In this document: piece by piece, positions 22,151-33,068 of the stretch | How the letters are laid out: each line of letters opens with the position of its first letter | Position numbering within the stretch: the first letter of the stretch is position 1 | From: Mycoplasma sp. Ms02 | GTDB taxonomy: Bacteria > Bacillota_I > Bacilli_A > Mycoplasmatales > Metamycoplasmataceae | DNA length: 64,000 nucleotides | Assembly (NCBI RefSeq): GCF_019720735.1 | Contig: NZ_CP081302.1 | Span: 744,001-808,000 of the forward strand | Reading direction: 5' to 3' | Translations under genes and position numbers: made by a program | The notes under the pieces: generated by a model | The model's database searches: none | Told to the model about the DNA's origin: nothing | What the model saw: the letters and a program-made list of their open reading frames with translations, nothing else

Positions 22151-24127
22151 ATGTCAGAAAAAAACGCAAACATTCTTTGCAAAATGCAAGAATTAATTGA
22201 TCAAATAGAGATCTGAAATGATGCATATTACAATCAAGATAAACCTTTAGTGAGTGACCAAGTATATGACTCAAAATACCAAGAATTACTAAAACTGGAA
22301 TCTGGCTATCCTTCTATGATACAGCCAAATTCACCCACTTTAAAAATCGGAGGAATTGCAAGTAATAAATTTACCAAGTTTAAACATCAAGCTCCGATGT
22401 TATCACTTGATAAAGCATACGGCGAAGAAGATTTATTAAAGTTTGAAAAGAATATCAAGAATCACTTATCTACCTATGAAATAACGCTAGAACCAAAAAT
22501 TGATGGTTTATCAATCGCTCTTCACTATCAAGGTGGAGAACTTGTGAGAGCAGTAACCAGGGGTGATGGTGTGATAGGAGAAGATGTTACAGAAAACGTC
22601 TATATGATCGCTTCAATACCAAAAAGAATCACTTATTTAAATGATCTGGAAGTTCGTGGAGAAGTTTTTATGCCTAAAAGTGCTTTTGAAACTTTAAACA
22701 AAAACGAACTTGAAAAAAACTTTGCAAATCCAAGAAATGCAGCAGCAGGAACATTAAGACAATTAGATAAAGAAGCAGTTAGAAAAAGAAACTTGGAGGC
22801 TTACTTTTATTTTGTTGTTAATCCTTTAAGTCATGATCTCAAAACACAGATAGATTGTATTGATTTTCTCAATTCTCAAAAAATACCAACTTCACCATAC
22901 TTTAAAACTTTTTCTTCTGTAGAAAAGTTAAAAAAAGAAATTAATCATTTTGAAGAAGTTAAACATAAATTTGATTTCGAGATTGATGGATTAGTCATTA
23001 AACTGAACGATATAACGCTTTGAGAAGAACTTGGTTATACAGCCAAATTTCCGAAGTATGCGATTGCATATAAGTTTGAAAATCTTGGTAAAACAACAAA
23101 AGTACTAAATATTTTTCCAACTGTCGGAAGAACAGGAAAAATTACATATGTTTGCCAGATCGAACCAATCGAATTGAATCAAACTACTGTTTCAAATGCA
23201 ACGCTTCATAATTACGATTACATACAAAACTTAAACTTAAATATAGGTGACGAAGTGTACGTTGTCAAAGCTGGTGAAATCATTCCAAAAGTCTTAGAAA
23301 TGACACAAAAAAACAGTCAAGGCACTTATCAGTGTGCTTCAGAGTGTCCTTCTTGTCACTATCCTCTTGAATATATTGACCAAAACGTTGATCAATACTG
23401 CCTAAATGAAAATTGTTCTGAAAAAATAATTAGACAGATAATGCATTTTGTTTCGAGAGATGCACTAAACGTTATGAGTTTAGGAGAGAAAATTGTCAGA
23501 TTATTCTACGAAAAAGGCATTTTAAGATCGATACCTGATATTTTTAGCCTTCACAAGCATCGTGAATTTATATTGACTCTTCCAAGTTTCAAAGATAAAA
23601 AAGTTGATAAGATACTTAATAATATTGAGGCAAGTAAGGAAACAGAAATTTCAAAAGTAATAAATGGAATCGGAATTAAATTTATTGGTGAAAGAGCAAG
23701 TAAAACGATTTCTAAAGTTATTAAAAACTTATCTGAACTTCAATCAAAAACTTACGAAGATTTAATTCTTCTTGAAGATTTCGGTGAAAAGAGTGCAATT
23801 GAAATAATAAAGTTTGCTTCTGAACCTAAAAACAAGCAATTGTTTTCATATTTGGATGAGTTTTTTAACTATAAAACAGAGAAAAAAACAAACTTAAGTG
23901 GTAAGTTTGCCTCAAAGACTTTTGTAATAACAGGAACTTTAAGTAAGTCTAGGGATTACTTTGCAAACATCGTTGAACTGAATGGTGGAATAGTAACTAA
24001 TTCAGTTTCAAAAAAAACTTCCGTGCTACTTTATGGTGCAAAAGCAGGATCCAAACTTGAAAAAGCACAAAAAATTAGCACAATAGAACTCTGAGATGAG
24101 GAACGTTTTAATAAAGAAACATCATAA
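22151..24127 (+). CDS. ligA: NAD-dependent DNA ligase
   Basis: A protein of 658 residues that seals nicks using NAD+. The adenylation domain has Lys116 in LEPKIDGLSIALHY (KxDG), followed by VRGEVFMPK and FEIDGLVIKLND. Then come the OB fold (TVGRTGKITYV), the four-Cys zinc finger (CPSCHYP through YCLNENC), a helix-hairpin-helix domain (about 440-570) and a C-terminal BRCT domain (KTFVITGTLSKSRDYF). ATG 22151 has no Shine-Dalgarno sequence and lies 7 nt after TATAAT, so the mRNA is probably leaderless. Confidence 0.97.
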
Positions 24128-24133
24128 TTTTTA

Positions 24134-24139
24134 TATAAT
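24134..24139 (+). promoter_or_regulatory. -10 box of pfkA
   Basis: TATAAT lies about 38 nt before the pfkA ATG, with an AGGAG ribosome site at 24168-24172. Confidence 0.65.
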
Positions 24140-24177
24140 TTAAAATAACTAAATTAGAAATTTAAACAGGAGCAATA

Positions 24178-25152
24178 ATGCGTAAAATAGCAATCTTAAC
24201 ATCAGGTGGTGATGCACCAGGAATGAACTCTGCACTTCGTGCAATTGTAAAATCAGCAAGAGCCAACGACATGGAACCTTATTTAGTATACGAGGGTTAC
24301 TTAGGTTTATACAATAATCAAATTAAACCTGCAGACAACATCGATTTTAACTTTTATAACTCAATTGGTGGAACAGTTATTTATTCAGCTCGTTTCCCAG
24401 AATTCAAAGACCCAGCAGTAAGGGAAGTTGCAATCAACAACTTAAAAGCACATGGAATTGATTCGTTAATCGTTATTGGTGGTGATGGAAGTTACATGGG
24501 TGCTCAAAAGTTACATGAATCAGGTGTTAAAACAATTGGATTACCTGGAACAATCGACAATGATATCGCTTCAAGCGATTTCACAATTGGATACGATACT
24601 GCCTTAAATACAGTAGTAGAAGCAATTGACAAAATCCAAGACACAGCAAGATCACACAAAAGAATTATGGTTGTTGAAGTAATGGGTAACCAATGTGGAG
24701 ACTTAGCTTTATGAGGTGGTTTAGCAACAGGGGCAGAAATTATTTCAACAAGTGAATACACAATGCCAGTAGAAGAAATTGTCGAAGAAGCTTATAAACT
24801 TTCACAAGAAAAGGGTCGTAGAATGGTTACAATTGTAATTTCAGAAAAAAGATACGACACAAAAGACTTATGTGCAAAAATTGAAGCAAAAACAAAATGA
24901 GAAACAAGACTTACATCACTTGCTCACACACAACGTGGTGGACGTCCAACAGCACAAGAAAGAATCACTTCTTCATTAATGGGAATTAAAGCTGTTGAGC
25001 TAATCAAAGAAGGTAAAAGTGGTCTTGCAATCGGTTTAATCAACAACGACATCGTAGCAAATCCTATCCTTGAAGCGCTAAGTATGAAGTCAAAAGGTAA
25101 AGAAAAAGCCGTTGAAAGAGCAATCAAATTCAATAAACTAAACAAACAATAA
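24178..25152 (+). CDS. pfkA: ATP-dependent 6-phosphofructokinase
   Basis: A protein of 324 residues, standard length, the committed step of glycolysis. Motifs: ILTSGGDAPGMNSALRA (Gly11-type ATP loop), IGGDGSYMGAQKL, GLPGTIDNDI with the catalytic Asp, and VMGNQCGDLALWGGLA (the Trp is UGA). It is transcribed alone, with its own promoter and terminator. Confidence 0.98.
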
Positions 25153-25166
25153 TCACATAAATAAAT

Positions 25167-25189
25167 AAGTCGCTTAGCGACTTTTTTAT
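25167..25189 (+). terminator. Terminator of pfkA
   Basis: The stem AAGTCGC / GCGACTT around 25167-25183 is followed by TTTTTATTTT. Confidence 0.88.
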
Positions 25190-25215
25190 TTTGCTTTTCT
25201 TAAAACTCTGCAACT

Positions 25216-25308
25216 TTATGTGGAATAAAATTTTTTTTAATTTAAAAGCAAAAATATTTATGGAAATTTTCCACAAAAATAACTTGATATATCAAATCGG
25301 ACTATAAT
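25216..25308 (+). promoter_or_regulatory. Promoter and palindrome upstream of the nucleoside transporter
   Basis: TATAAT at 25303-25308 is the likely -10 of the BMP lipoprotein operon, with a ~60-nt leader. Upstream lies the near-palindrome TGGAAA-T-TTTCCA (25261-25273) and, ~40 nt earlier, the half-site-like TGTGGAATAA. These resemble GTGGAATTATTCCCA upstream of the phosphodiesterase gene at 13122. The poor -35 suggests an activator or repressor could act here. This is inferred from sequence symmetry only. Confidence 0.45.
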
Positions 25309-25371
25309 GAGGGAGAACTCAAGTAAACGTTCAAAAATGATAGAAACGAATTAATCGAAAGGCATAAAAAA

Positions 25372-26706
25372 ATGAAATTCAAAAAAATATTATTAACGGT
25401 TGCAGCTCCAACCTTAACCATAGTGGCTGCAGCTGCTACAGTAAGTTGTTTTGGAGGTAAAAAGTCAAAATACAAGAAAATTGCAAATAGCGAAGAGCTA
25501 AATGCATACTTAAAAACAATGATTTCCGGAATTAAACCACTAAGTGAAATTAGTGAAAACTGAACTGCTTCAGTACAAAAAGAAAAACCACTTCTTATTA
25601 CAGATGAAGGTGATACAAACGACAAATCTTTCAACCAATCATCATGAGAAGCTCTTGAATTGTTGCAAAAGCAATATGGTGTAAAAGTTAAAACAGTCAA
25701 GCCTACAGGAGGTTTTGCTCAAGCTTACAGCAATGCTTTAGACGATGGATCTACACTCTGAGTTTTAAGTGGATTCAAACACGGTGACCCTATTACAAAA
25801 TGACTAAAAGAAAACAATAGATGAAAACAAGTTAAAGCTCAAAATATTAAAATTGTTGCCGTTGACTTTGATCTTGGGGATCAAGAACTTAAAGCACAAT
25901 TGCCTAATTTCTATTCACTTCAATATAACACAAGAGAAGGTGGATGAATGGCTGGTTATGCTTCTGCAAAATTCTTGGCTCAAAAATATGCAAAACAACC
26001 AGAAAGAAGAGTTGTAGCTACTTTTGGAGGTGGAGCTTTCCCTGGTGTGTATGACTTTAACATTGGTTACCTACGTGGAATTTTAGACTGAAATGAACAA
26101 AACCCAACTTTAAAAGTAAAACATGGAAATGACCTAAATCTAGATTCAGGATTTGAACCTGGAGACAAAATGACAAGCTCTGTTCAAGATGCTATTAATA
26201 CAGCAGGAGTTTCGATTGTTCTTCCTGTAGCAGGTCCTGCAACAGGTGTAGTTTTAGCAGAGTTGAATAAAATTCCAACGAAGAAAGATGTTTATGTAAT
26301 AGGGGTTGATGTTGATCAAAGTAACACATATGTTTCAGACAAGGGAAGATTAGCCACATCAATTACTAAAGGTTTAGGTCAATCAGTTTATGACATTATT
26401 TCTGATATTGCTTTAAAAGGAACAGAAGAATACGAGCCAAAATTCGATAAAAATGAAAGAACATCTTCGTTCTCATACGTCGGAGATGCTCAAAATAATT
26501 GAACTGGTGTAGCTGATGCAACATTAGCAAACGAAGATGACAACAGTAAAATGAATGAAGCCTTAAGTGAAGCACGTAGTAAATTTACAAAACTATCTGC
26601 AGAAGATAAAGAGTTTATCGCATCTTATAAATTAACAAAAAATTCAGAACCTATTAAATCTGGTAGCGAACTACTAGGTAAGTTAATTGAAAAATCAAAT
26701 AATTAG
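25372..26706 (+). CDS. BMP-family nucleoside-binding lipoprotein
   Basis: A protein of 444 residues. The signal peptide ends TVSC, lipidated Cys26, so it is a surface substrate-binding protein. The BMP (PnrA/Med) fold shows in LLITDEGDTNDKSFNQSSWE, NFYSLQYNTREGGWMAGYA, VATFGGGAFPGVYDFNIGY and YVIGVDVDQSN. Characterised PnrA/BmpA homologues bind purine nucleosides. A hairpin follows, then the ATPase and two permease genes, so this is the receptor of a complete importer. Confidence 0.94.
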
Positions 26707-26730
26707 ATAAAAAAGTAGAAAAACAAAACG

Positions 26731-26757
26731 TAAAGCCCTTGGCTTTATTGTTTTTAT
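26731..26757 (+). terminator. Intercistronic terminator/attenuator after the BMP gene
   Basis: The stem TAAAGCC / GGCTTTA (26731-26737 and 26741-26747) is followed by TTGTTTTTA. Because the ATPase gene lies only ~20 nt beyond, with no clear -10 box of its own, this is probably a partial terminator that makes receptor mRNA more abundant than transporter mRNA. Confidence 0.7.
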
Positions 26758-26770
26758 AGGATATGCATTT

Positions 26771-28585
26771 ATGGAAAACAAAATAATAGAATTTGTCAAT
26801 ATCTCAAAACATTTTGGAGCCATCAAAGCAAATCAAGATATTAATATAGAAATTGAAAAAGGTAAAATACATGCCTTAATTGGAGAAAACGGTGCCGGGA
26901 AAAGCACCTTAATGTCAATTCTTTTTGGTATGTATGAACCTGATTCAGGGATGATCAAATTTAAAGGGTCACCCGTTTCTATTAAAGATCCTAACTTTGC
27001 AAACAGCCTGGGAATAGGTATGGTTCACCAACATTTTAAGTTGGTAGATGTTTATACTAACCTTGAAAACATAATTATGGGTGATGAGATAAGTAATCCA
27101 AGTTTGACAATAAATTACAATTTTTCAAGAAAAAAAATTGAACACATTCAAAAAACATTTAATTTAAATTTTGACCTAGATAAAGTTACAGGAACTGAAC
27201 CTGTTTCTGTTCAACAAAAAGTCGAAATCATGAAAATGCTTTACAGAAACTCGGACATCCTGATTTTTGATGAACCAACAGCCGTACTGACTGATGAAGA
27301 AATAAATGGCCTTCTTGAAACTTTTAAAATTTTCAGAAAAGAGGGTAAAACAATTCTTTTCATCTCTCACAAACTAAGAGAAATTAAAGAAGTTGCTGAT
27401 AATGCAACCGTGATGAGACATGGTAAAGTTGTTAAAAACTTCAAAGTTTCTGATGTTACTATCGAGGAGATGGCTGACATGATGGTTGGTGAGAACTTTG
27501 TCGAAATCAAAAACACAACATCGGGTGAAGTTGACTCAAACAGCCCCGTAATTCTTGATATTCAAAATGTCTCCACAGAAGGAGTTAAAGGGCTTAAAAA
27601 TCTAAATCTTAAAGTACGTGCAGGTGAAATTGTTGCAGTTGCTGGTGTGGATGGAAATGGACAAAAAGATCTCGAATACGTAATAAGTGGAATGATAAAA
27701 CCAACAAAAGGACGCATTCTTTTACGTAAAACTCCACTTATCGAACAAAATCTTAAAAAAGTTTTTGCTGAAAAAGATAAAAAAATAAAATTCCATTTCG
27801 TTATGTGTGCAGTTTTATTTGTTTTATCGATAGCAACATTATTTTCAGGTCTTCTGGCTTTTGGGGATAAAGACATATCTTCCAAAGTTGGTCTTGTAAT
27901 TATTTCAATATTCTTATTATTTATTTTTATTTTACTTTCTTCATTCACTGCTTGAAGATTTATAAAACATACAAAAAATAAAAATATTGAATCTGAAACT
28001 CCAGACTATGTGGAAATTTCTAACTATTCTGCATTAGACATCTCAAAACTCGGATTTTCATTTATTCCTAGTGATAGACACAAACATGGTTTGGCTCTTG
28101 ATTTTACAATCAAAGAAAATACAATTTTAAGAAGACTTTGAGATAAGAAATATTTTAAATGAAGTGTTTTCGATAAAAACTCGATTCAAAAAGCTACAGA
28201 TGAAATAATTGAAGCATTTGATGTCAGAGGAGCTCAACACGGAAGGTCTAAATCCAGATCGCTTTCTGGTGGAAATCAACAAAAATTCATTGTTGGTAGG
28301 GAGATGCTTTCTGAGCACGACTTCATTTTAATTCTTCAACCAACTCGTGGTTTAGATGTTGGTGCTATTAAAAACATTCACTCTAAAATTATTGAAGAAA
28401 AAAATAAAAATAAAGCTGTGCTGCTTATTTCTTATGAATTGGACGAAATTCTAATGTTAGCAGATACAATTGCCGTTATTAACGGTGGTGAAATTAATTT
28501 CACAAAAAATATCAAAGAGTTAACAAGACAAGAAATTGGTATTTACATGTCAGATAAAAAATCAGGAGGCAACAATGACAATTAA
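26771..28585 (+). CDS. BMP-type nucleoside ABC transporter, double ATP-binding protein with a membrane insertion
   Basis: A protein of 604 residues with two ATPase domains, as in YufO/NupB-type proteins. Domain 1: Walker A GENGAGKST (38-46), Q-loop MVHQHFK, SVQQKVEI signature, and Walker B ILIFDEPTA. Domain 2: degenerate Walker A GVDGNGQKD (292-300), signature SLSGGNQQK, and Walker B FILILQPTRGLD. Between residues ~325 and ~425, inside domain 2 and before FIPSDRHKHGL, an extra stretch carries two strong hydrophobic segments (about 341-364 and 372-396) flanked by Lys-rich sequence. Usual family members are ~510 residues and have no such helices. The gene overlaps the first permease by 11 nt. 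Confidence 0.93.
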
Positions 28586-30176
28586 AGAGTTCATAGTTAA
28601 ACCTTTTATTTCTGATGATGCAAGAACAACTCGAAGAAGAACTTATTCTTCTATTTGAGCAGTTGCGATTGGAATCATTTTCTCAGCGTTTTTTTACGGT
28701 TTTTTAAATAGCGATGCAGAAGAAAGCGCCAACCCAATTCTTTTCATTAAAGAAGTTTTTACTGTACCTTTTGGGACACAAAACAGAAAAACAGATTTCA
28801 CAATCTTCTTATTAATTTTCTCGTTTATCGGGTTAGCTGTTGCTTTTAGCTTTAAATCCGGTTACTTTAACATTGGGGCCTCTGGTCAAATGTTACTTCC
28901 TGCAATCATCGTGTTTTCGGTTGCTATTAAATACAGAATTGAAGTATTTTCAGTATCATTTTTAGCCGTAGCCATGATCATATTCATTTTTGGTGGAGCC
29001 CTTATTGGAGCACTCGCAGGATTTTTTAAAGCATATTTCAAAATTCATGAAGTAATTTCAACAATTTTTCTTAACTACATAATTACATACATTGCTCTTT
29101 ATTTATTTAAAAGAACAAACCACGTATTTTTCAGCCCTGGAGAAGATCCAAGCATCGTCAATACTTTCCTTGACAATTCAACAGGAACGGCGACATTCTT
29201 GATCTCTGATAGTACAAGATTCATTTTTATTGTTATTGGTATTGTCGTTCTATTATCTCTTTGTTTTGGTCTTTTCTTCATTAACAAAAAAACTAAAATG
29301 GGATACAAAATTAGAATGATCGGAACAAACCCAACAAATGGTGAATATGTTGGTGTTGATCAAAAATTGCTCACATTATTAGTTCTTGGATTCTCAGGAG
29401 CACTATCTGGACTTGGTGGATTCTTTTATTTTGTAATTAAATATAAAAATATTGGTCATGAAATTGGAACAGGACCAATTCAAATCGGTTTTGAATCAAT
29501 TGCAATTGCACTTCTTGCTTTAAATAGTTCGATTGGAGTTATTTTTTCTGGCGCATTTTATGCAATTTTAAAAACAGCAGAGCCAATTCTACAAACAACT
29601 GATGAAATCGCACCTGTAAAAAGTGAGTTCTTCCAACTTATAACAGGAGTTATTATTTTTATGAGTGCTCTTGCGTTGATGCTCTACTACTTTAGACCAA
29701 TTGATTACTTAACTAAAAATATGTTGACAATTGCATCTAGAGATGGTAGAACTAAATATATTAACTATAAAAAAGCAAAATACAAGTTTATTGTTGCTAA
29801 TTTAGGTCATCTAGTGAACTTATTCTTTAATAATATCTCTCTTCAAATTAATTATATTTTTGAAAAGAAAAGACTTGATAAAGAAGTGTATGCTATCATG
29901 AAAAAAGCATCACAAGTTGATCAGGTAGAGAAATCGGAACAAGCATCTAAAGATTTAAAGAATCAACTTTACAATGAAGTAGCAGCAAAAAGAAGAGAGT
30001 TTAACATTAAAAAAGAATCTTCAGGGATTCATGATTACCGTGAATTTAAAAGCAAGTGAACCTCTCATCTTAAAATCTTGAAAAAAGACTACAATGCATT
30101 CAAAAATAACAAGCTAGATAACTTTAGAATCAAACTTTTAGGAGTAAAAGAAGGAGCAGAAAATGGAAGTCTTTAG
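28575..30176 (+). CDS. BMP-type nucleoside ABC transporter, permease 1
   Basis: A protein of 533 residues of the BPD_transp_2 (branched-chain/ribose/nucleoside) permease family. Eight or more membrane helices are visible up to about residue 385. Conserved segments are FKSGYFNIGASGQ, GFFKAYFKIHEVISTIFLNY, IRMIGTNPTNGEYVGVD and LSGLGGFFYF. It carries an unusual ~150-residue hydrophilic, helix-forming C-terminal extension rich in Lys and Glu (KKASQVDQVEKSEQASKD and beyond), probably cytoplasmic. It overlaps the ATPase gene by 11 nt and the second permease by 14 nt. Confidence 0.93.
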
Positions 30177-31122
30177 CATAATCGCTGGAAATGGTTGATT
30201 AATTTTTGTAATTCTGCTCTTAGGTACAATTTCGGGGATTTATTCTGAAAGAGCAGGAATTGTCAACATTGCCATTAACGGGTTTATGATTTTAGGAGCC
30301 GTTTCATACACAATCATAAGTGTTATAGGAACGAACATCATTAATGATAAACAACCTATATCAATGTGACACCAAATTTATACCATTCCTTTAGCAGGTT
30401 TAATTACAGGTATTTTTGGATTAGTTTTTGGTTTTGCAACCATCAAACTAAAAAGTGACCAATCAATATCAGGTTTTGCAATCAATATTTTAGCTTTAGG
30501 AATTGGTGCTGTTACACTATTATCATTAAGACTATTTCAAAATGAAGGTACAGCAGTTACCAATTACTCAAGTCCTGAGTTGGCATGAGAACAATCGACA
30601 ATCTCACTTAAAAACATTGTTTCATATAAAACAGTACTTTTAATAATTGTTGCTGCAGTATCATTCTTTTCATTATGAAAAACAAAGTGAGGTTTACGTT
30701 TTAGAGCTGTAGGAGAAAACCCTCAAGCAGTGGACGTCGCTGGAATTAATGTTTATAAAATTAAATGACAAGCAACTTTTATATGTGCCGTTATTGCAGG
30801 AATTGGTGGAGCAATTTTTGCTGTTTCTAACTTAACAGAGTTTTCGATAACTAAAAATCCAAGAGGACTAGGGTTCCTTGCTCTAGCAATCATGATTACA
30901 AGTAGATGAAAAGTAACATATGCCATTCTCGTTTCATTTGTTTTTGCGATGTTATCATCAATTTCAATCTACGGTATTACACAAGTAAAAGCAATCGCTA
31001 CATTCAAAGATTTATTCTCGCTAATTCCTTTCGTCATTGTGTTTGGGATTCTGCTTTCGAGCAGAAAAGGAAGCGTTGGTCCTGCAGCAGCTGGTATACC
31101 ATACGACAAATCCAAACGTTAA
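30163..31122 (+). CDS. BMP-type nucleoside ABC transporter, permease 2
   Basis: A protein of 319 residues, the usual length, same family as permease 1. SERAGIVNIAINGFMILGA is the typical first cytoplasmic-loop motif. GLRFRAVGENPQAVDVAGI is the ATPase-contact motif with E-N-P-x-A, and GIGGAIFAV follows. About eight membrane helices. It ends before a strong terminator and completes the receptor-ATPase-permease-permease operon. Confidence 0.95.
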
Positions 31123-31133
31123 ATGTTTAAATC

Positions 31134-31163
31134 AAAACCAAAGCATGCAGCTTTGGTTTTTAA
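31134..31163 (+). terminator. Terminator of the nucleoside transporter operon
   Basis: The stem AAAACCAAAGC / GCTTTGGTTTT (31134-31144 and 31150-31160) is followed by T's. Confidence 0.9.
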
Positions 31164-31165
31164 TA

Positions 31166-31190
31166 AACAAAAACACACCTCAAAGGTGTG
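31166..31190 (-). terminator. Minus-strand terminator downstream of the p37-p29-p69 operon
   Basis: The stem CACACCT / AGGTGTG (31174-31180 and 31184-31190), loop CAA, has its T run on the minus strand. It lies ~220 nt beyond the permease stop. Confidence 0.82.
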
Positions 31191-31409
31191 CGATTTCATT
31201 TTCTAGACTGTTTACAGTCATCATATATCAAAAATTTTTATCTTGTGCCATTCTACGAGCAAAAAATAAATTAGATCATCATGTATAAATATCAAAAATC
31301 ATTTGTGGTTAATTTCTCTTCGGTGATATTATGACAATATGAAAGATGATGCACAAGTTTGGTTAAAAGTTTTATTTCATGGTTTAGCTTCTAAATTATA
31401 AATATAGTA
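31191..31409 (-). other. Gap between the p69 permease and its terminator; possible gene remnant
   Basis: This ~220-bp stretch has no complete gene. On the minus strand, from ATG at 31302, a frame with UGA as Trp reads MIFDIYTWWSNLFFARRM and continues coding-like to ENEIAHL, then runs straight into the terminator hairpin and antisense to the upstream operon. It could be the front of a decayed gene or simply the long 3' UTR of the permease mRNA. I do not recognise the peptide. Confidence 0.3.
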
Positions 31410-33068
31410 TTACTTGATTTTTAAAATTTTCACATTCGTGCCATATTTTTCTATATTTTTTCAAATTTTTCAAAGTACTTGATTTGATCAACAGTAATAC
31501 AGCACTTCTATTGCTATAAAATAAACATAAAAAGGCATCAGAAGCACAAAAATATCTGAAAGAAAATCATTTTTTTTCAAGAATGCAAATGTCGATCCAA
31601 CTGTATTCCCTGGTACTAATACTGAATAAACGAGTCAGGCACGACAAATTTGCTCATACGAAAAAAAGAAAATGCTAAATAAATCTTTTTTAAATGTAGG
31701 CAATATGTATTCAAAGAATAATTTAGTTTTTCCGTATCCTAATAACCTTAAATACTTCACTTCCGTCATATTTACATTATTAAAAGTTTCTGAAATCTTT
31801 TTGGCATTGCTCTTTACCTGTGAAATTATTAAAACTCAAACAAGAATAAACTCAGTATTACCAAGCAAGTTGAGAATCGAAAATACCATTACTGTCGGAA
31901 TAATTCTCAAAATAAGACATCAAATTTTCAGAAAAAAACTAACGGCTTTGTTATTAATGTTTTCAGCCATAAAATACCCAATCAAAAGTGATATAGCTGC
32001 AGAACTGATCAAAATGTAAATTGAATTTAAAAACATTTGAGATAAATAATTAAATCAATTCACTTCTTCATGACTTTTTCCTGAAAAAAATTCAAAAAAT
32101 ACTATTTTGAACTGCTTAAGGTCAAGTTGTGTAAATTGAAAACTTATTAATGATCAAATCAATAATCCAGTATTTATAAAAACAAAAATTCACCAAAAAA
32201 TACGTTGAATATTCTTTTTAAATCAAAAGAACTTTATGTTATCTGAATCTAAAATTCTTATTTTTTCGACAAAAGTGTTATATATAAATGAAAAAAGTTC
32301 AAGCAATCCAATGATTATCGCTAGGAATAAAAGTGTTATTGATAAATTTCCAAATCCTCGTGTTCCACTGTATAAATTAAACATTTGACCGTATCCTGAA
32401 ATACCGACAGCACCTAAAATACTTGCTCATCTAATGTTCGATTCAAGTGAGTAAAAATAGTAAAGAATTATTTTTTGTTTATTTAACAAGACAATCGAAT
32501 TTCAAAAACTTCTTCATCTACCTTGACCTAAATTAATCATTTCTCAGTAATATCTTGAATCGCTTGACTCGAAAACGCCTATAAAATAGCGATGCAATCA
32601 TAACCAAGTAAATCAAAAATAAATTAGTGATGCAGCAAGATAAGAATTAGATGAGCTTGTTATTAATGTAATGAAAAAGAAAATGGGTAAACACCTAAAA
32701 AGTATCACTATGATTTTGGGGATCAAACTCCATTTACTTTTCCATAAATTATTACAAGAAATAAAGCTTGTGAAAAGAGCTGTCGCAAACCCTGTCACTG
32801 TCCCTAGAAAAACTGTTTGCAGCGTCCTTTTAAAAAGTGAAAAATTGATTGATCAAAGACTCACATCTTGGTAGTTTTTGTAGTCCTGTGAATTAAGTGT
32901 AAAGAGTTTGCCAAGATTGCTTCAAACAAAACTTAAGTATTGAGACTGAAAAAAGTAATCAAACTTCAGAAATGGATAAATCACTCAAAACAGTAGTGCA
33001 ACAGTTAATACTAAAATAAGGGCTAATCTCTTATAAGTATAATTCTCTAATTTCTTGTTCGTAATCAT
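31410..33068 (-). CDS. p69: p69-type permease of the p37 (thiamine/TPP) ABC transporter
   Basis: A protein of 552 residues with many UGA Trp codons. Two homologous permease halves are seen, each with about six membrane helices. Each has an EAA-type loop: ESNIRWASILGAVGISGYGQ in the first half and KYLRLLGYGKTKLFFEYILP in the second, the latter being the classic EAA---G loop. It resembles the PhnE-like fused permease p69 of the Mycoplasma hyorhinis p37-p29-p69 operon. It begins 38 nt inside the end of the ATPase gene, so the two are translationally coupled. Confidence 0.88.

Noticed and set aside
25216-25290. DnaA-box-like TTTTCCACA and TGTGGAATAA as a possible replication origin
   Set aside because: Only two imperfect boxes, no AT-rich unwinding cluster, and dnaA/dnaN are not nearby.
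30906-31288. Two overlapping plus-strand ORFs at the end of permease 2
   Set aside because: Alternative frames of permease 2 running through its terminator; no coding-like composition.
31339-31401. Short plus-strand frame beginning MKDDAQVWLK
   Set aside because: Only 20 codons, no ribosome site, and no evidence beyond an open frame.
31672-32019. 115-residue plus-strand ORF
   Set aside because: Antisense to the p69 permease, whose membrane helices produce a hydrophobic-looking reverse frame.
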